DNA of 64,000 bases from Pararhizobium qamdonense (lineage in GTDB: Bacteria; Pseudomonadota; Alphaproteobacteria; Rhizobiales; Rhizobiaceae), in the NCBI RefSeq assembly GCF_029277445.1, contig NZ_CP119566.1, positions 2,234,001 through 2,298,000 of the forward strand, given 5' to 3'. The notes beneath the pieces are model-generated. The model saw nothing but the letters and a program-made list of their open reading frames with translations, ran no database searches and had not been told where the DNA came from. Below are positions 25,998 through 35,773 of this stretch, piece by piece (position 1 is the first letter of the stretch; every line of letters starts with the position of its first letter). A program made the translations under genes and the position numbers.

Positions 25998-27164
25998 ATG
26001 AGCACGCTTCAAAGATTTTGCGGACCAATAACCTTATTCGCAACAGCAATCGCTTTTACACCTGGATCGGCCTTCGCGCACGTCAAGTGGTTTGCTCCTT
26101 ATATTGTGGGTGCCCGCCCTGAGCCAGTTGTCGAAACATTAGTGAACCAATGGTTCTGGACCGGTATCGCACTTGTCCTGATTTTCTTCGTTGCGACGCG
26201 AATGATCGAGAAAAGTCGGTATGGGCAAACAGTAATTGAGGGCCTCAACACGGTGACGTCGCCGCTGTGGCGGAGACAGGACGAGTACATTCGCGCGATT
26301 ATCGCGGCATTTTTCGTAGCCATTTTTGCCGTAGGGGGTGTGTACTTAACCCCCGATCTAAAAACACCGGCGGAGTGGGTTTCCTGGATACAGCTGGTAA
26401 TTGCGTGTTGTATTTTCTCACGGCGAACTATGCCTTTAGCGGGTATTGGCATAGTCGCACTTTGGCTTTTGGCATTGCGCGACTATGACCTCTTCCACCT
26501 CTTCGATTATCTGGCTCTTGGGTTAGGTGTCGCTGCTTACCTACTTCTTGAACCGTCAAAGAATGAGACCGTGCGCGACCGTCGTTTTGAGGCTCTGCGA
26601 TGGGGACTTGCAATCGCATTAATGTGGTCAAGCCTTGAGAAGTTTGCCTTTCCAAGTTGGTTCTATCCCCTTGTGATAGAGAAGCCATTTCTCACGTTTG
26701 GAATGCCACGTGACGTCTTTATCCCAATGGCTGGTGTAACTGAGTTTACACTGGGTTTTGGACTCTTGTGGACACCGTTGATCAGACGCCTGTCTGCGAT
26801 AGCACTTTTGGCAATTTTCACAGCCGCCGTTTGGCCCTTTGGGCGTGTTGATCTGATTGGACACGGCCTAATCATGGCCATTCTTCTAGCTGTTGCAGCA
26901 GACCAACGCAGTGGTGTCGATCTTATGACAGTATTCAAACGTCGGGTCTCAGCCATACCTGTGGGCCTCTCAGCCGCGTTAATTGTTTTTTGCACAAGTT
27001 ACTGGGGGCTGCATGTTGCCTTCTACGGCTATGATGGTGAAGTCAGGGTCGACGAGGGATCGAAGACAACGCACTCCTTTGATCCCGAACATCCACATGG
27101 AAAAACCGAACCTGCCCATGGACAGCAGTCTCGCGACCAGCATGGCGCGTCGCCCGACAAGTGA
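25998..27164 (+). CDS. Polytopic membrane protein of the NO-response cluster
   Basis: The 388-residue protein begins with a signal-like segment (ITLFATAIAFTPGSAFAHVK) and then has about eight to ten membrane helices (for example FWTGIALVLIFFVATRM, AIIAAFFVAIFAVGGVYLT, IGIVALWLLALRDYDLFHLF, LIMAILLAVAADQ). HVKW after the signal and the C-terminal His-rich tail (HSFDPEHPHGKTEPAHGQQ) suggest metal or heme contacts in the periplasm. It follows hmp by 48 bp on the same strand. Function is unknown to me; the context suggests a role in NO or respiratory stress. The tail is a likely disordered metal-binding extension. Confidence 0.75.
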   Translation: MSTLQRFCGPITLFATAIAFTPGSAFAHVKWFAPYIVGARPEPVVETLVNQWFWTGIALVLIFFVATRMIEKSRYGQTVIEGLNTVTSPLWRRQDEYIRAIIAAFFVAIFAVGGVYLTPDLKTPAEWVSWIQLVIACCIFSRRTMPLAGIGIVALWLLALRDYDLFHLFDYLALGLGVAAYLLLEPSKNETVRDRRFEALRWGLAIALMWSSLEKFAFPSWFYPLVIEKPFLTFGMPRDVFIPMAGVTEFTLGFGLLWTPLIRRLSAIALLAIFTAAVWPFGRVDLIGHGLIMAILLAVAADQRSGVDLMTVFKRRVSAIPVGLSAALIVFCTSYWGLHVAFYGYDGEVRVDEGSKTTHSFDPEHPHGKTEPAHGQQSRDQHGASPDK

Positions 27165-27245
27165 CCGGTGGACGGGGGCTTGCGTAGTGCACACGCGGGC
27201 CCTCGCTCAGGTTAGTAAACATGCGTATAGTGTTGCCGAGGGTTC

Positions 27246-28745
27246 GTGCTGGGTACGTTGCCCCTCATGGGATCATCGACGCTCGATCTGTTTGTCGTTC
27301 AAGTTGGCTTGCTTTTAGCGGGTACGATACCGCTAAGATTTGCAGTGCGACACCACACGCGTGTTAAGCTTGGGCTCGATGTTTTCGTATTTGCTATGCT
27401 TTCAGCGATGTTTATTTCTCGCGGGATTGAGCCATTTGCGGCAGGTTACCGTGGAGGGCTCTTCCAGGGTATTTCGCTTGGCGCAGCAAAGGCAGCCTGG
27501 TGGATCAGTCTCGCACTGCTTCTGGTTAATATCATCCGACATTTTGTTGTTTTCGAACACAGACCAAGGGAAGGACGCCTCGTCCGAGACCTGCTCTCAG
27601 GCGTTGTATACATAGGAACCGCACTATCTTTGATCGCCTACGTCTTCAATGTGCCGGTGGGCACCTTGATCGCCACATCAGGTGTTTTTGCAATTGTAAT
27701 CGGTTTGGCGTTGCAGAGTACCTTGAATGATGTGTTCTCGGGCATCGCGCTGAATTTGGGACGCCCCTATCTCGTTGGGGACTGGATCGTGTTGGATGAT
27801 AACGTCCAAGGCAAGGTGATAGAGACAAATTGGCGTTCTACACATTTGTTAAACTCGACGAACGACGTGGTTATCGTTCCAAACTCTACCCTCGCCAAAT
27901 CGAGACTTACGAATTTTAGCAGTCCTGATGAGAGCCACGGAATGTCGGTGGCGGTCCGTTTTCTGCCAACCGAGCGACCTGAATTAGTCGTCGAAGCTAT
28001 GAAAGTTGTCTTGCTGGGTTGCACCAAAATCATGCGGCCCTTGTCCCCGTCTGTATCAGTAACAGGGATGGACAGCGACGGCATTGGCGTGGAGTTGACA
28101 TGTCGCGTCAGAAGCGTCTCGAAGATTGCCGAAGCCAGAAACGAAATTTACGACTTAATCTACCGGCATGCCCGATCATATGGTTTGCTCATGAGCCCAT
28201 CCGTCACACGTGGCGCGACAGCGGCCGAGCCGTTCAGCAGTCCACAGACCAATGATCCTCTTAAATGCCTTCTTTCAGTTTCGCTCTTCCAAGGGTTAAG
28301 CCTGGAGGAGAAATCAGCTTTGTCACAATCAATGATCCCATTGGAGTTCGCAAAAGGGAGGATGATTGCAAGGCAAGGCACATCTTTGACTTCGCTGATC
28401 CTCATTCAGAAGGGCGTGATCGTGGTCGAGCATATTAACGAAGGGCACCGAACTGAGATAACTCGGCTATCGCCTGGAGAGTTCTTTGGGGAGCGTGGAG
28501 TATTGATGGGCGTCGTTGAGCCTGGCGACATCACTGCCCTAACTGCGGTGAAATGCTTTGAAATTCCAAAAGACCGATTTGCTGGGTTATTAAGAGACCG
28601 CCCGATCATTGCTGAAGAGGTCGGCTCTGTCCTTGCGCATCGGATTGAAATTGAAAAAGACCTGCTGCAAGCAGTTAGCGGGTTCTCCATCACCCTGCCA
28701 GTCTCCTTTTCAGCCCGGATCAAAACACTATTCGGTCTCCATTAG
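27246..28745 (+). CDS. MscS-like channel with cyclic-nucleotide-binding domain
   Basis: The 499-residue protein has N-terminal membrane helices (LFVVQVGLLLAGTIPLRFAV; DVFVFAMLSAMFISRG; ISLALLLVNIIRHFVVF). The MscS pore and beta domain follow (PVGTLIATSGVFAIVIGLAL; QSTLNDVFSGIALNLGRPY; GDWIVLDDNVQGKVIETNWR; HLLNSTNDVVIVPNSTLAKS). The C-terminal cyclic-nucleotide-binding fold (LFQGLSLEEKSALSQSMIPL; QKGVIVVEHINEGHR; LSPGEFFGERGVLMGV) could gate the channel. The start is GTG with GAGG; an ATG 21 nt downstream is also possible. It lies 81 bp after the membrane protein in the NsrR cluster, so it may be cotranscribed, but a direct NO link is inference. Confidence 0.87.
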   Translation: MLGTLPLMGSSTLDLFVVQVGLLLAGTIPLRFAVRHHTRVKLGLDVFVFAMLSAMFISRGIEPFAAGYRGGLFQGISLGAAKAAWWISLALLLVNIIRHFVVFEHRPREGRLVRDLLSGVVYIGTALSLIAYVFNVPVGTLIATSGVFAIVIGLALQSTLNDVFSGIALNLGRPYLVGDWIVLDDNVQGKVIETNWRSTHLLNSTNDVVIVPNSTLAKSRLTNFSSPDESHGMSVAVRFLPTERPELVVEAMKVVLLGCTKIMRPLSPSVSVTGMDSDGIGVELTCRVRSVSKIAEARNEIYDLIYRHARSYGLLMSPSVTRGATAAEPFSSPQTNDPLKCLLSVSLFQGLSLEEKSALSQSMIPLEFAKGRMIARQGTSLTSLILIQKGVIVVEHINEGHRTEITRLSPGEFFGERGVLMGVVEPGDITALTAVKCFEIPKDRFAGLLRDRPIIAEEVGSVLAHRIEIEKDLLQAVSGFSITLPVSFSARIKTLFGLH

Positions 28746-28888
28746 GGTGCACTGCAATATACTAATGTATATCTGAAATCTCTTGTTTTTTTGTCTCAAT
28801 CTCCCCGTGCCCGATCAGGGTCCACGTAGACAACCCGGCTTCTCGGGTGACGACCAAGACGCCTCCGGCGTGGCCAAGGAGAAAATCA

Positions 28889-29860
28889 ATGTCAGAGAAC
28901 AATGCCTTTAACAGGCCAGGATTGTTGCGACGAGACGTGCTGGCTCTTGGGGTCGGGGCCACGGCTGCGACCGCCCTACCACTTCACGCACTCGCTGCTT
29001 CAAAGCAGCCCACAAGCCAAAAAGGGAATTTGAACATGGGAACAGTGAAGACCAAAGATGGCGTTGAAATATTTTATAAGGACTGGGGCACGGGCCAGCC
29101 AATTGTTTTTCACCACGGCTGGCCCTTGAGCAGTGATGATTGGGACGCTCAGATGATCTTCTTCGTTGAGAAAGGGTTCCGTGTTGTCGCGCATGACCGC
29201 CGAGGGCACGGCCGCTCTGCGCAGGTCTCTGAAGGTCATGATATGGATCACTACGCCGCAGATGCCGCTGCGGTAGTGGAACATCTTGACCTATCTGACG
29301 CCGTCCATATTGGCCACTCCACAGGTGGCGGAGAAGCTACTCGGTACGTCGCCCGTCACGGCAAAAAGCGCACGGCTAAGCTTGTTCTAATCGGCGCAGT
29401 ACCACCAATCATGCTCAAAACAGCCAGCAACCCTGGGGGGCTGCCGATGGAAGTCTTCGACGTTTTTAGAAACGGCATTGCGGCGAACCGTGCTCAGTTT
29501 TACATCGACATCCCGACAGGCCCATTCTATGGGTTTAATCGCCCCAACGCCAAAATCTCCCAAGGAAGCATCGATAATTGGTGGCGGCAGGGTATGGCCG
29601 GTAGCGCTAAGGCACACTACGACGGCGTTAAGGCGTTTTCAGAAACTGATTTCACCGAAGACCTGAAAATGATTGAGGTGCCTACGCTGGTGATGCACGG
29701 CTCGGATGACCAGGTGGTGCCCATCGAGGATTCGGCCAAGCTTTCCGTAAAGCTTTTGAAGAACGGCTCGCTGAAGGTCTACGACGGTTTCCCCCACGGA
29801 ATGTGCACGACACATGCCGACGTCATCAACGCTGACTTGCTGGACTTCATCAAATCCTGA
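28889..29860 (+). CDS. Exported chloroperoxidase-like alpha/beta hydrolase
   Basis: The 323-residue protein has a twin-arginine signal ([20 protein letters not shown]), then the serine-hydrolase core: [14 protein letters not shown] (oxyanion), [18 protein letters not shown], the nucleophile elbow [17 protein letters not shown], the acid in [10 protein letters not shown] and the catalytic His in [11 protein letters not shown]. It matches the cofactor-free haloperoxidase/arylesterase group. AAGGAG precedes the ATG at 28889. It is exported in folded form if the Tat signal is used. The substrate is unknown. A strong terminator follows, so it is monocistronic. Confidence 0.9.
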   Translation: MSENNAFNRPGLLRRDVLALGVGATAATALPLHALAASKQPTSQKGNLNMGTVKTKDGVEIFYKDWGTGQPIVFHHGWPLSSDDWDAQMIFFVEKGFRVVAHDRRGHGRSAQVSEGHDMDHYAADAAAVVEHLDLSDAVHIGHSTGGGEATRYVARHGKKRTAKLVLIGAVPPIMLKTASNPGGLPMEVFDVFRNGIAANRAQFYIDIPTGPFYGFNRPNAKISQGSIDNWWRQGMAGSAKAHYDGVKAFSETDFTEDLKMIEVPTLVMHGSDDQVVPIEDSAKLSVKLLKNGSLKVYDGFPHGMCTTHADVINADLLDFIKS

Positions 29861-29896
29861 CCTGGTGACATGTTGGACCAAGTTTCGATCTAGGAT

Positions 29897-29921
29897 GCGG
29901 GCCTACGGGTCCGCTTTTTTT
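29897..29921 (+). terminator. Rho-independent terminator after the hydrolase gene
   Basis: GCGGGCC TAC GGGTCCGC forms a 7-bp stem with one G-U pair (29897-29914), followed by seven T residues (29915-29921), a textbook terminator about 35 bp after the stop. Confidence 0.85.
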
Positions 29922-30255
29922 ATCGACAGAGTCGCTTTTCAGCGTGGGCGAATTGCCGTTCTTGCAACAACTATTCGCTAACGCAGCACCAGGTTCGAAC
30001 CGCAGATGGTCATATTCATGGTCACCCTCATACGCAGCTCGGCTTCGCCTTGCTGCGTACTCTTGCCCAACAATCGATCCGCGAGACAGGTACCGCTCAG
30101 CAATTGTCCACCTGCCCATACACGCATTAAAGCAGCGACCGACATTTGCCTTGAACAGAATGAAAAGAAAATGGGGGGCAGATCATTGCGTCTGCCCAAC
30201 GGATAGGCCGATGCGCCGATCCTTGTTTCGACAGTGCTCAAGAAGATTAGTCTGA
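29922..30255. other. Intergenic region between convergent transcripts
   Basis: This 334-bp stretch lies between the terminated plus-strand hydrolase and a minus-strand small gene. I see no further gene, hairpin or repeat in it. Confidence 0.4.
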
Positions 30256-30468
30256 TTAGCGCTTCTTGCGGCGGGGTGCATTGGCAACGGTGGTGCAATC
30301 CAGCTTTCTATCTTCGGTGCCACTTTCCGGGGCGGTAGAATTTATCATCACCTCGTATTCTGAAGAGGCCTGGAACCAATGCGCTTCGTCTTGACCATGT
30401 GGCCGACCCATCGCGTCCCATATTGCGTATGCCCGGTCGTTTACCCACTGTGGCTGTTCATCGCTCAT
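30256..30468 (-). CDS. DUF2934-family small protein
   Basis: The 70-residue protein reads QWVNDRAYAIWDAMGRPHGQ followed by DEAHWFQASSEYEVM, the DUF2934 pattern (A..IW...GRP.G....HW..A..E), common in alphaproteobacteria. The basic tail APRRKKR may bind nucleic acid. Function is unknown. It is a lone minus-strand gene upstream of the divergent ABC importer operon. Confidence 0.85.
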   Translation of the reverse strand: MSDEQPQWVNDRAYAIWDAMGRPHGQDEAHWFQASSEYEVMINSTAPESGTEDRKLDCTTVANAPRRKKR

Positions 30469-30668
30469 GTGTTGCCCCCTTTAAGTGTTCTGTGGACCTA
30501 TCTTAGCAAAAGCTCGGGGCTGTACGCCGTATACGGAGGTTTACTACGGAACGGGATCAGTTGGTTTCCGCTGCAACCGACTGATTTGGGCCGAAATCTT
30601 CAAGTGCTGACTAGTAAATCTTGGCTATAAGGACCGACGATAGACACATCGGGGCCATAGATTTTAGA

Positions 30669-32219
30669 ATGCTGCAGTTCGGAATTTTTCCATGTGCTTA
30701 CCGCAAGTCGGTTCCCCTTAGGCTTGCCGGACTGATCCTGGCGCTAGTTTTGCTGCTCCCGTCTACTGTTGCCAGCGCTGAGGAAGTGCTGAGAGTTCCG
30801 CTTTCTGCGGATATAAGTACCCTCGATCCCGACAATGGATTCGAGGTCGCCGGATTGGCCGCACTCAACAGTATCTATGAGGGGCTTGTGGAGTACGAGC
30901 CCGGTTCGACGGCCATAGTGGGGCAGTTGGCAGACCGCTGGGAAGTCTCCAATGACGGCCTGACATACACCTTTAAAATAAGGGGCGGAGTGAAGTTCCA
31001 CGACGGCAACGCTCTTAACGCGGCAGCGGTCGTGACGTCTTTGGATAGGCGTCGAACCGGAAAACTCGTCCAAAATTATACACTCGCAAATGTCGAATCC
31101 CTGGATGCGGTCAGCGGGTCGATGGTCCGCATCAAACTTTATAAGCCTCAGCCGTCTTTTCTCGACAGCCTTGCCAGTCCATGGGGCCCGAAAATCTTGA
31201 GTCCGGAGGCGTTGAAGGAACATGATTCCGACGATGCCGCGACGGGATGGCTTACTAATCATGCAGTTGGAACCGGACCATTCAAACTGGAAGAATTTAA
31301 GCGCGGCGAACTCTACACACTCCGGAGAAATGACGACTACTGGGGTAAGAGGGCATTCTTTTCCGTGATCGAGCTGCCGGTGGTACCAGACCTAGGGCAA
31401 CAGATTCTGATGCTGAAAGCCGGTAAAATTGACGCTGTTCCCACGAACTACCCGTTCGCTCAGTTGAACAGTCTTCCGGATTCGCTTGAGGTATCAACGG
31501 CCCCGAGCATGACACAGTTCGACGCATTCCTGAAACCCGGGTCCCTTCTAGATGACGCCAGTTTCCGCAGCGCCGTACTTACCGTCATTAACCCAAGCCT
31601 GTGGGCTAAGGACGCATTTGGCGATCACGCCAGCGTATCGACGTCTATTTATCCCAAAGCGCTGTTCGTTCCGCAGCATCCAATTGTGTTTCCGACCGAC
31701 ATCCATGTTGCCAAAGCATCGGTTGGGAAAACTCCAACCTCCCTGACAATCGGTCTCTTCAGTGCAAATCCAAGCTACGGTCGAATTGCTGATCTATTAA
31801 TCGCGCAGTTAGCCACGATTGGCATTCAGGCAACATCAAGCATTATGCCACCTGGTGCTGCCTATGCTATGAAAGGCAACGATGCAGCTCCAGACATGTT
31901 GCTTATCATTGCCTCACCTGATGCAGCCAATTTAGAAAGCCAAGCAAAGGCGTTTTTCACAAAAGATGCTCCTCTCAACCTCTACGGGAGGATTGTACCT
32001 GGAGCAGATGCTATTGTGGACAAAGCTAGTGCCGTGACCAACGTCGCAGAGCGAAACCAGCTCTTCGAGCGAGCAGGTCAGTTATACTTCGACCAGGGAG
32101 TTGTGATCCCATTGGTCGACGTTGATGATGTCATAGTTCACGCGAAGGGGTTAAAGGACCTGGGGTTAAGGGCTGTTTTCCCTAGGGGAACCATTGATTT
32201 CGCCACCGTGCGAAGATGA
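30669..32219 (+). CDS. Peptide/nickel-type ABC transporter substrate-binding protein
   Basis: The 516-residue protein has a signal peptide (LAGLILALVLLLPSTVASAE) and an SBP family 5 core: LSADISTLDPDNGFEVAGLA, LADRWEVSNDGLTYTFKIRG, GVKFHDGNALNAAAV, NHAVGTGPFKLEEFKRGE and the C-terminal lobe. These periplasmic proteins bind oligopeptides, opines, glutathione or nickel chelates. The ATG at 30669 is favoured because it precedes the signal peptide directly; an earlier frame start at 30621 lacks a ribosome site. It is the first gene of a four-gene importer operon (SBP, fused ATPase, two permeases). The ligand cannot be predicted. Confidence 0.92.
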   Translation: MLQFGIFPCAYRKSVPLRLAGLILALVLLLPSTVASAEEVLRVPLSADISTLDPDNGFEVAGLAALNSIYEGLVEYEPGSTAIVGQLADRWEVSNDGLTYTFKIRGGVKFHDGNALNAAAVVTSLDRRRTGKLVQNYTLANVESLDAVSGSMVRIKLYKPQPSFLDSLASPWGPKILSPEALKEHDSDDAATGWLTNHAVGTGPFKLEEFKRGELYTLRRNDDYWGKRAFFSVIELPVVPDLGQQILMLKAGKIDAVPTNYPFAQLNSLPDSLEVSTAPSMTQFDAFLKPGSLLDDASFRSAVLTVINPSLWAKDAFGDHASVSTSIYPKALFVPQHPIVFPTDIHVAKASVGKTPTSLTIGLFSANPSYGRIADLLIAQLATIGIQATSSIMPPGAAYAMKGNDAAPDMLLIIASPDAANLESQAKAFFTKDAPLNLYGRIVPGADAIVDKASAVTNVAERNQLFERAGQLYFDQGVVIPLVDVDDVIVHAKGLKDLGLRAVFPRGTIDFATVRR

Positions 32220-32253
32220 CGGTCACAATGGCTGAAAAGCGGGTAACACCGAC

Positions 32254-33795
32254 GTGATTGCCGAACCGATACTCTCCGTGAGAAACCTATCTGTCTCGTT
32301 GAGCCGGGACGGATTTTCCAGACGTGTCCTCGACAATCTGACTTTTGACGTGATGCCAGGCGAGATATTAGCGATTGTAGGCGAGAGCGGTTCCGGGAAA
32401 TCAACACTTGGAGCTACCATTCAGGGACTTATCCCATTCGCGGCCAATCCCAAAATTAGCGGTTCTGCCAGACTGGACGGACTGGAAGTTGTCGGTGCAA
32501 AAACCTCTCATCTTCGAACAGCCCGCCGAAGTATCGTCCGTTCGATCTCGCAAGACCCCTTGAGCGCGTTAAATCCAACCATGCCTATAGGACGGCAACT
32601 TAAAGAGTCAGTCGTATGCGACGACACATTTGTCGCTGAGTGGCTTCGCGCGGTTGGCTTGGGAGACGTGGAGGACATTGCAGCAAGGCTTCCTCACCGC
32701 CTATCGGGGGGGCAGCGGCAACGAACCTGTATCGCTATGGCGATGATGGCGCACCCGAAACTCCTCATCGCAGACGAGCCGACTACGGCTTTAGACTCGC
32801 CGCTTCAGGTTCAAATTTTAGACCTCATTCGGCAGCTGGCGAAAAACTGTAACACCGCAGTTCTGTTCATTACTCATAATTTAGGTGCGGCAGCGAAGAT
32901 AGCTGACCGACTCCTCGTCCTCTGCGGAGGGAAGATCGTGGAAATCGGCAACTGCAACGACGTACTGCTAGACCCTCAACATCCCCATACGAAACAGTTG
33001 GTAGCGGCGCAATCTGCGATTAACGTTGGAGGTTTGACCACAGTGAGAGCGCGGCGGACACCTGCTCCGTTCGCTGTGCTTCAGATCGAGCACGTCTGGT
33101 TCACATTTGCGAAAGGGCTACTGACGCGCAATACCTATAAAGAGACTTCTGTCTTGCGTTCCATCAATTTGACCATAGACAAGGGCGAAAGCGTCGCTCT
33201 TGTTGGGGGCAGCGGATCGGGTAAGACAACTCTCGTGCGATTGGCCGCAGGTCTCCTCGCTCCTACGGCTGGTCAGGTAATTCGTCACGACGGTCGAAAC
33301 CCGCAAGTCGTATTTCAAGACCCTGTTACCTCTCTGACTCCGTGGCTAACTGTAGGGGAGCAGATTTCAGAGCGCCTTCGTCCGCTTCGCCTTGATCCCG
33401 ACCGGCGTAATTTTTTCCTGGATGCAGCGATGGAGTCAGTGGGTCTTGATCGGACGGTCCTCGCTTCAATCCCGTCGGAACTGTCGGTGGGACAGTGCCA
33501 GCGCGTCTCCTTGGCAAGAGCTGTAATCGTCCCCCCAGAACTACTCCTCTGCGATGAGCCGACGAGCGCGTTGGATACCACCCATGTCGTAGCTACCCTC
33601 AACATCATCGCTGAACTTCGTGCCCGTCTCGGGATGGCGGTACTTTTTGTCACGCATGATATGGTTATTGCGCACAGTGTCTCTGATCGTGTGATTACCT
33701 TGCGGGACGGTGAATTGACTGCGGAGATCGACCATCCGGCATCGTCTTTGACCAAAAGTGCGACCCTCCGACCAGCCTCTAACGTCGGTGAGTGA
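32254..33795 (+). CDS. Fused DppD-DppF-type ABC transporter ATPase
   Basis: The 513-residue protein holds two complete ABC ATPase domains. The first has Walker A GESGSGKST, signature LSGGQRQRTCIA and Walker B LLIADEPTTALD. The second has Walker A GGSGSGKTT, signature LSVGQCQRVSLA and Walker B LLLCDEPTSALD. Their order mimics separate DppD and DppF of oligopeptide importers fused end to end. It drives import by the permeases encoded next. The start at 32254 lies 34 bp after the SBP gene. The second signature has Val and Cys in place of the usual Gly and Arg/Gln, which is mild. Confidence 0.93.
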   Translation: MIAEPILSVRNLSVSLSRDGFSRRVLDNLTFDVMPGEILAIVGESGSGKSTLGATIQGLIPFAANPKISGSARLDGLEVVGAKTSHLRTARRSIVRSISQDPLSALNPTMPIGRQLKESVVCDDTFVAEWLRAVGLGDVEDIAARLPHRLSGGQRQRTCIAMAMMAHPKLLIADEPTTALDSPLQVQILDLIRQLAKNCNTAVLFITHNLGAAAKIADRLLVLCGGKIVEIGNCNDVLLDPQHPHTKQLVAAQSAINVGGLTTVRARRTPAPFAVLQIEHVWFTFAKGLLTRNTYKETSVLRSINLTIDKGESVALVGGSGSGKTTLVRLAAGLLAPTAGQVIRHDGRNPQVVFQDPVTSLTPWLTVGEQISERLRPLRLDPDRRNFFLDAAMESVGLDRTVLASIPSELSVGQCQRVSLARAVIVPPELLLCDEPTSALDTTHVVATLNIIAELRARLGMAVLFVTHDMVIAHSVSDRVITLRDGELTAEIDHPASSLTKSATLRPASNVGE

Positions 33796-33821
33796 CACAT
33801 GTCATGGTATGGAAGGTAGAT

Positions 33822-34676
33822 ATGGCGAAGCTGTCTTGCGGAAGAGCGTTGGGCCTTCGAACGATTACCAAGAGATTCAGATCGGTTGGTTACCCAGAAC
33901 AGGTGGGTTTGATTGGAATTATATTGGTTACGGCCACGGCACTGTTTGCTGGTCAACTGACGCCGTTCGACCCGCAGGCACGCGTTGCGGCTGCCTATCT
34001 TTCCCCTTCAGATGAGCATTGGTTCGGTACAGACGAGATTGGACGCGACTTGTTTTCCCGCGTGCTGCTGGGCTTGCAATACACTTGGCTTCCATCGGTC
34101 GCCTTTGTCATCATTTGTCTCATTTTCGGAACGTTGATAGGTCTGCTTCCAAGTCTCGTTAGCAGAAGCCTCGACACAGTCATTCAGCGCATTGTCGATT
34201 TCTTCCTCGTTCTTCCTTCGACGCTTGTCGCACTCGCCGTGATAGCAACGATTGGCCCAGGATTAATCAATACAATGATCGCGATGAGCGTAGCCTGGTG
34301 GCCTTGGTATGCCCGAATTTCCCGCGACGAATTCCGCCGGGTTAATGCTCGACCCTATATTGAAGCTGCGCGCGTTGCCGGTGTGGGTCGCGCCCGCCTG
34401 ACGTTCCGATACGTTCTTCCTGGAGCAATTCCTGCGTTAATCGTTGCAGCCACGCTGGATGTGTCGAACGTCATCATGACATTGTCACTGATCTCATTTC
34501 TTGGGTTGGGGCAGCCCGCACCAGCTCCTGAACTCGGTGCCATGACATCCCGCGCTCTCGACAGTCTGACGGTTTTCTGGTGGCTTCCGGTCCTGCCAGC
34601 AGTGGCCATTTTCATGATCTGCTTGCTTTCGAATTTGTCCGGGGACGGTTTGCGAGCCATAATGCAGGGACGATAA
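33822..34676 (+). CDS. DppC-type ABC transporter permease
   Basis: The 284-residue protein has six membrane helices and the OppC/DppC features: the N-terminal region with HWFGTDEIGRDLFSRVLLGL and the EAA loop EAARVAGVGRARLTFRYVLP contacting the ATPase. The chosen ATG at 33822 follows AAGG; a GTG at 33792 overlaps the ATPase stop and gives 10 more residues. It forms the translocation pore with the next permease. Gene order ATPase, DppC, DppB is the reverse of the common DppB-DppC order. Confidence 0.9.
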   Translation: MAKLSCGRALGLRTITKRFRSVGYPEQVGLIGIILVTATALFAGQLTPFDPQARVAAAYLSPSDEHWFGTDEIGRDLFSRVLLGLQYTWLPSVAFVIICLIFGTLIGLLPSLVSRSLDTVIQRIVDFFLVLPSTLVALAVIATIGPGLINTMIAMSVAWWPWYARISRDEFRRVNARPYIEAARVAGVGRARLTFRYVLPGAIPALIVAATLDVSNVIMTLSLISFLGLGQPAPAPELGAMTSRALDSLTVFWWLPVLPAVAIFMICLLSNLSGDGLRAIMQGR

Positions 34677-34679
34677 CGG

Positions 34680-35669
34680 ATGTTCGCTTATCTCTTGCGA
34701 CGTTTGTTGGGACTAACCCTCGTGTTAGTTGCGATGACCTTTTCTGTCTTTTTTCTGCAAAATGTTCTTCCCTCAGACCCTGCGCGCTCGTTGGCTGGAC
34801 CTATGGCACCGCTTTCCAGAGTGGACGAACTGCGTCAGGAGCTTGGTTTGAACGACTCGATTGCCAAGCAGTATGGCCGATTTCTGGCTCGTCTCGTTCA
34901 CGGTGATCTTGGTACGTCGATTCGAACCCGTCAACCGGTCATTGCGGATATTCGAGAAAGGCTTCCGGCCTCGCTTGAGCTGTCGGGAGCCGCGTTCGCA
35001 CTCGGTTTGGGGTTCGCCACGTTGGCCGGAATTCTCCCACTGATTTTTGAAAACGCACGGCCACTTCAGTATTTGCTGACAGTTGCCGCTTCAATTCCTA
35101 TCTTCGCAACTGCTCTGCTACTGGCCTATACATTCTGGTTCCAATTGGGCTGGCTCCCAGGATCAGGGAGAATGGGTGACCGATATTTTTCTGGCCCAAC
35201 GGGTTTGAACATATTGGATGGGCTTCTCAAAGGGGAACCAGCCGCAAGCCTTGACGCATTGGCTCACATTTTACTTCCGGCGTTGGCCTTAGCACTACCG
35301 ATTGCAATCGCAGTGGGACGAACAATGAGCAGCTCCTTGGTTGACGTAATGCGGCAACCTTACATTGGAACTGCGAGAGGGAAGGGGCTTAGCGAAAGTC
35401 GCGTCGTTCTTCGCCACGCTGTGAGGAACTCGTCGCCCGTCGTTCTGGCCATGATCGCACTACAATTCAGACTACTATTTGGAAATTTGCTAGTCGTGGA
35501 ACTGGTTTTTGGTTGGCCGGGCCTCGGTTTCTACATGGTTCAGTCTTTAGCGACGGCCGACAGCCCGGCGGTTCTGGGGGTAACGATAGTTCTGGGAATC
35601 TTCTATCTCGCAGTAAGCCTGCTTACGGAGGTCCTCCAAACGTGGGCCGATCCTCGGATCGAGCTTTGA
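34680..35669 (+). CDS. DppB-type ABC transporter permease
   Basis: The 329-residue protein has an N-terminal helix (LLRRLLGLTLVLVAMTFSVF), the extended OppB N-terminal region (NVLPSDPARSLAGPMAPLSR; ELRQELGLNDSIAKQYGRFL), six helices and the EAA loop (YIGTARGKGLSESRVVLRHA). It follows the DppC gene by 3 bp, indicating tight coupling. It closes the operon; the next gene on the strand is 104 bp further. The complete set of four subunits suggests a working importer. Confidence 0.92.
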   Translation: MFAYLLRRLLGLTLVLVAMTFSVFFLQNVLPSDPARSLAGPMAPLSRVDELRQELGLNDSIAKQYGRFLARLVHGDLGTSIRTRQPVIADIRERLPASLELSGAAFALGLGFATLAGILPLIFENARPLQYLLTVAASIPIFATALLLAYTFWFQLGWLPGSGRMGDRYFSGPTGLNILDGLLKGEPAASLDALAHILLPALALALPIAIAVGRTMSSSLVDVMRQPYIGTARGKGLSESRVVLRHAVRNSSPVVLAMIALQFRLLFGNLLVVELVFGWPGLGFYMVQSLATADSPAVLGVTIVLGIFYLAVSLLTEVLQTWADPRIEL

Positions 35670-35773
35670 GCACCTATCCTCAAGCATAGCCTACCTATTC
35701 TTGCGCCCACTAGATTTTGGGCATCAACGTCGCAGATGGTGTCGTTATGATGGGGAGCAAGAAGGCTTAAGAT

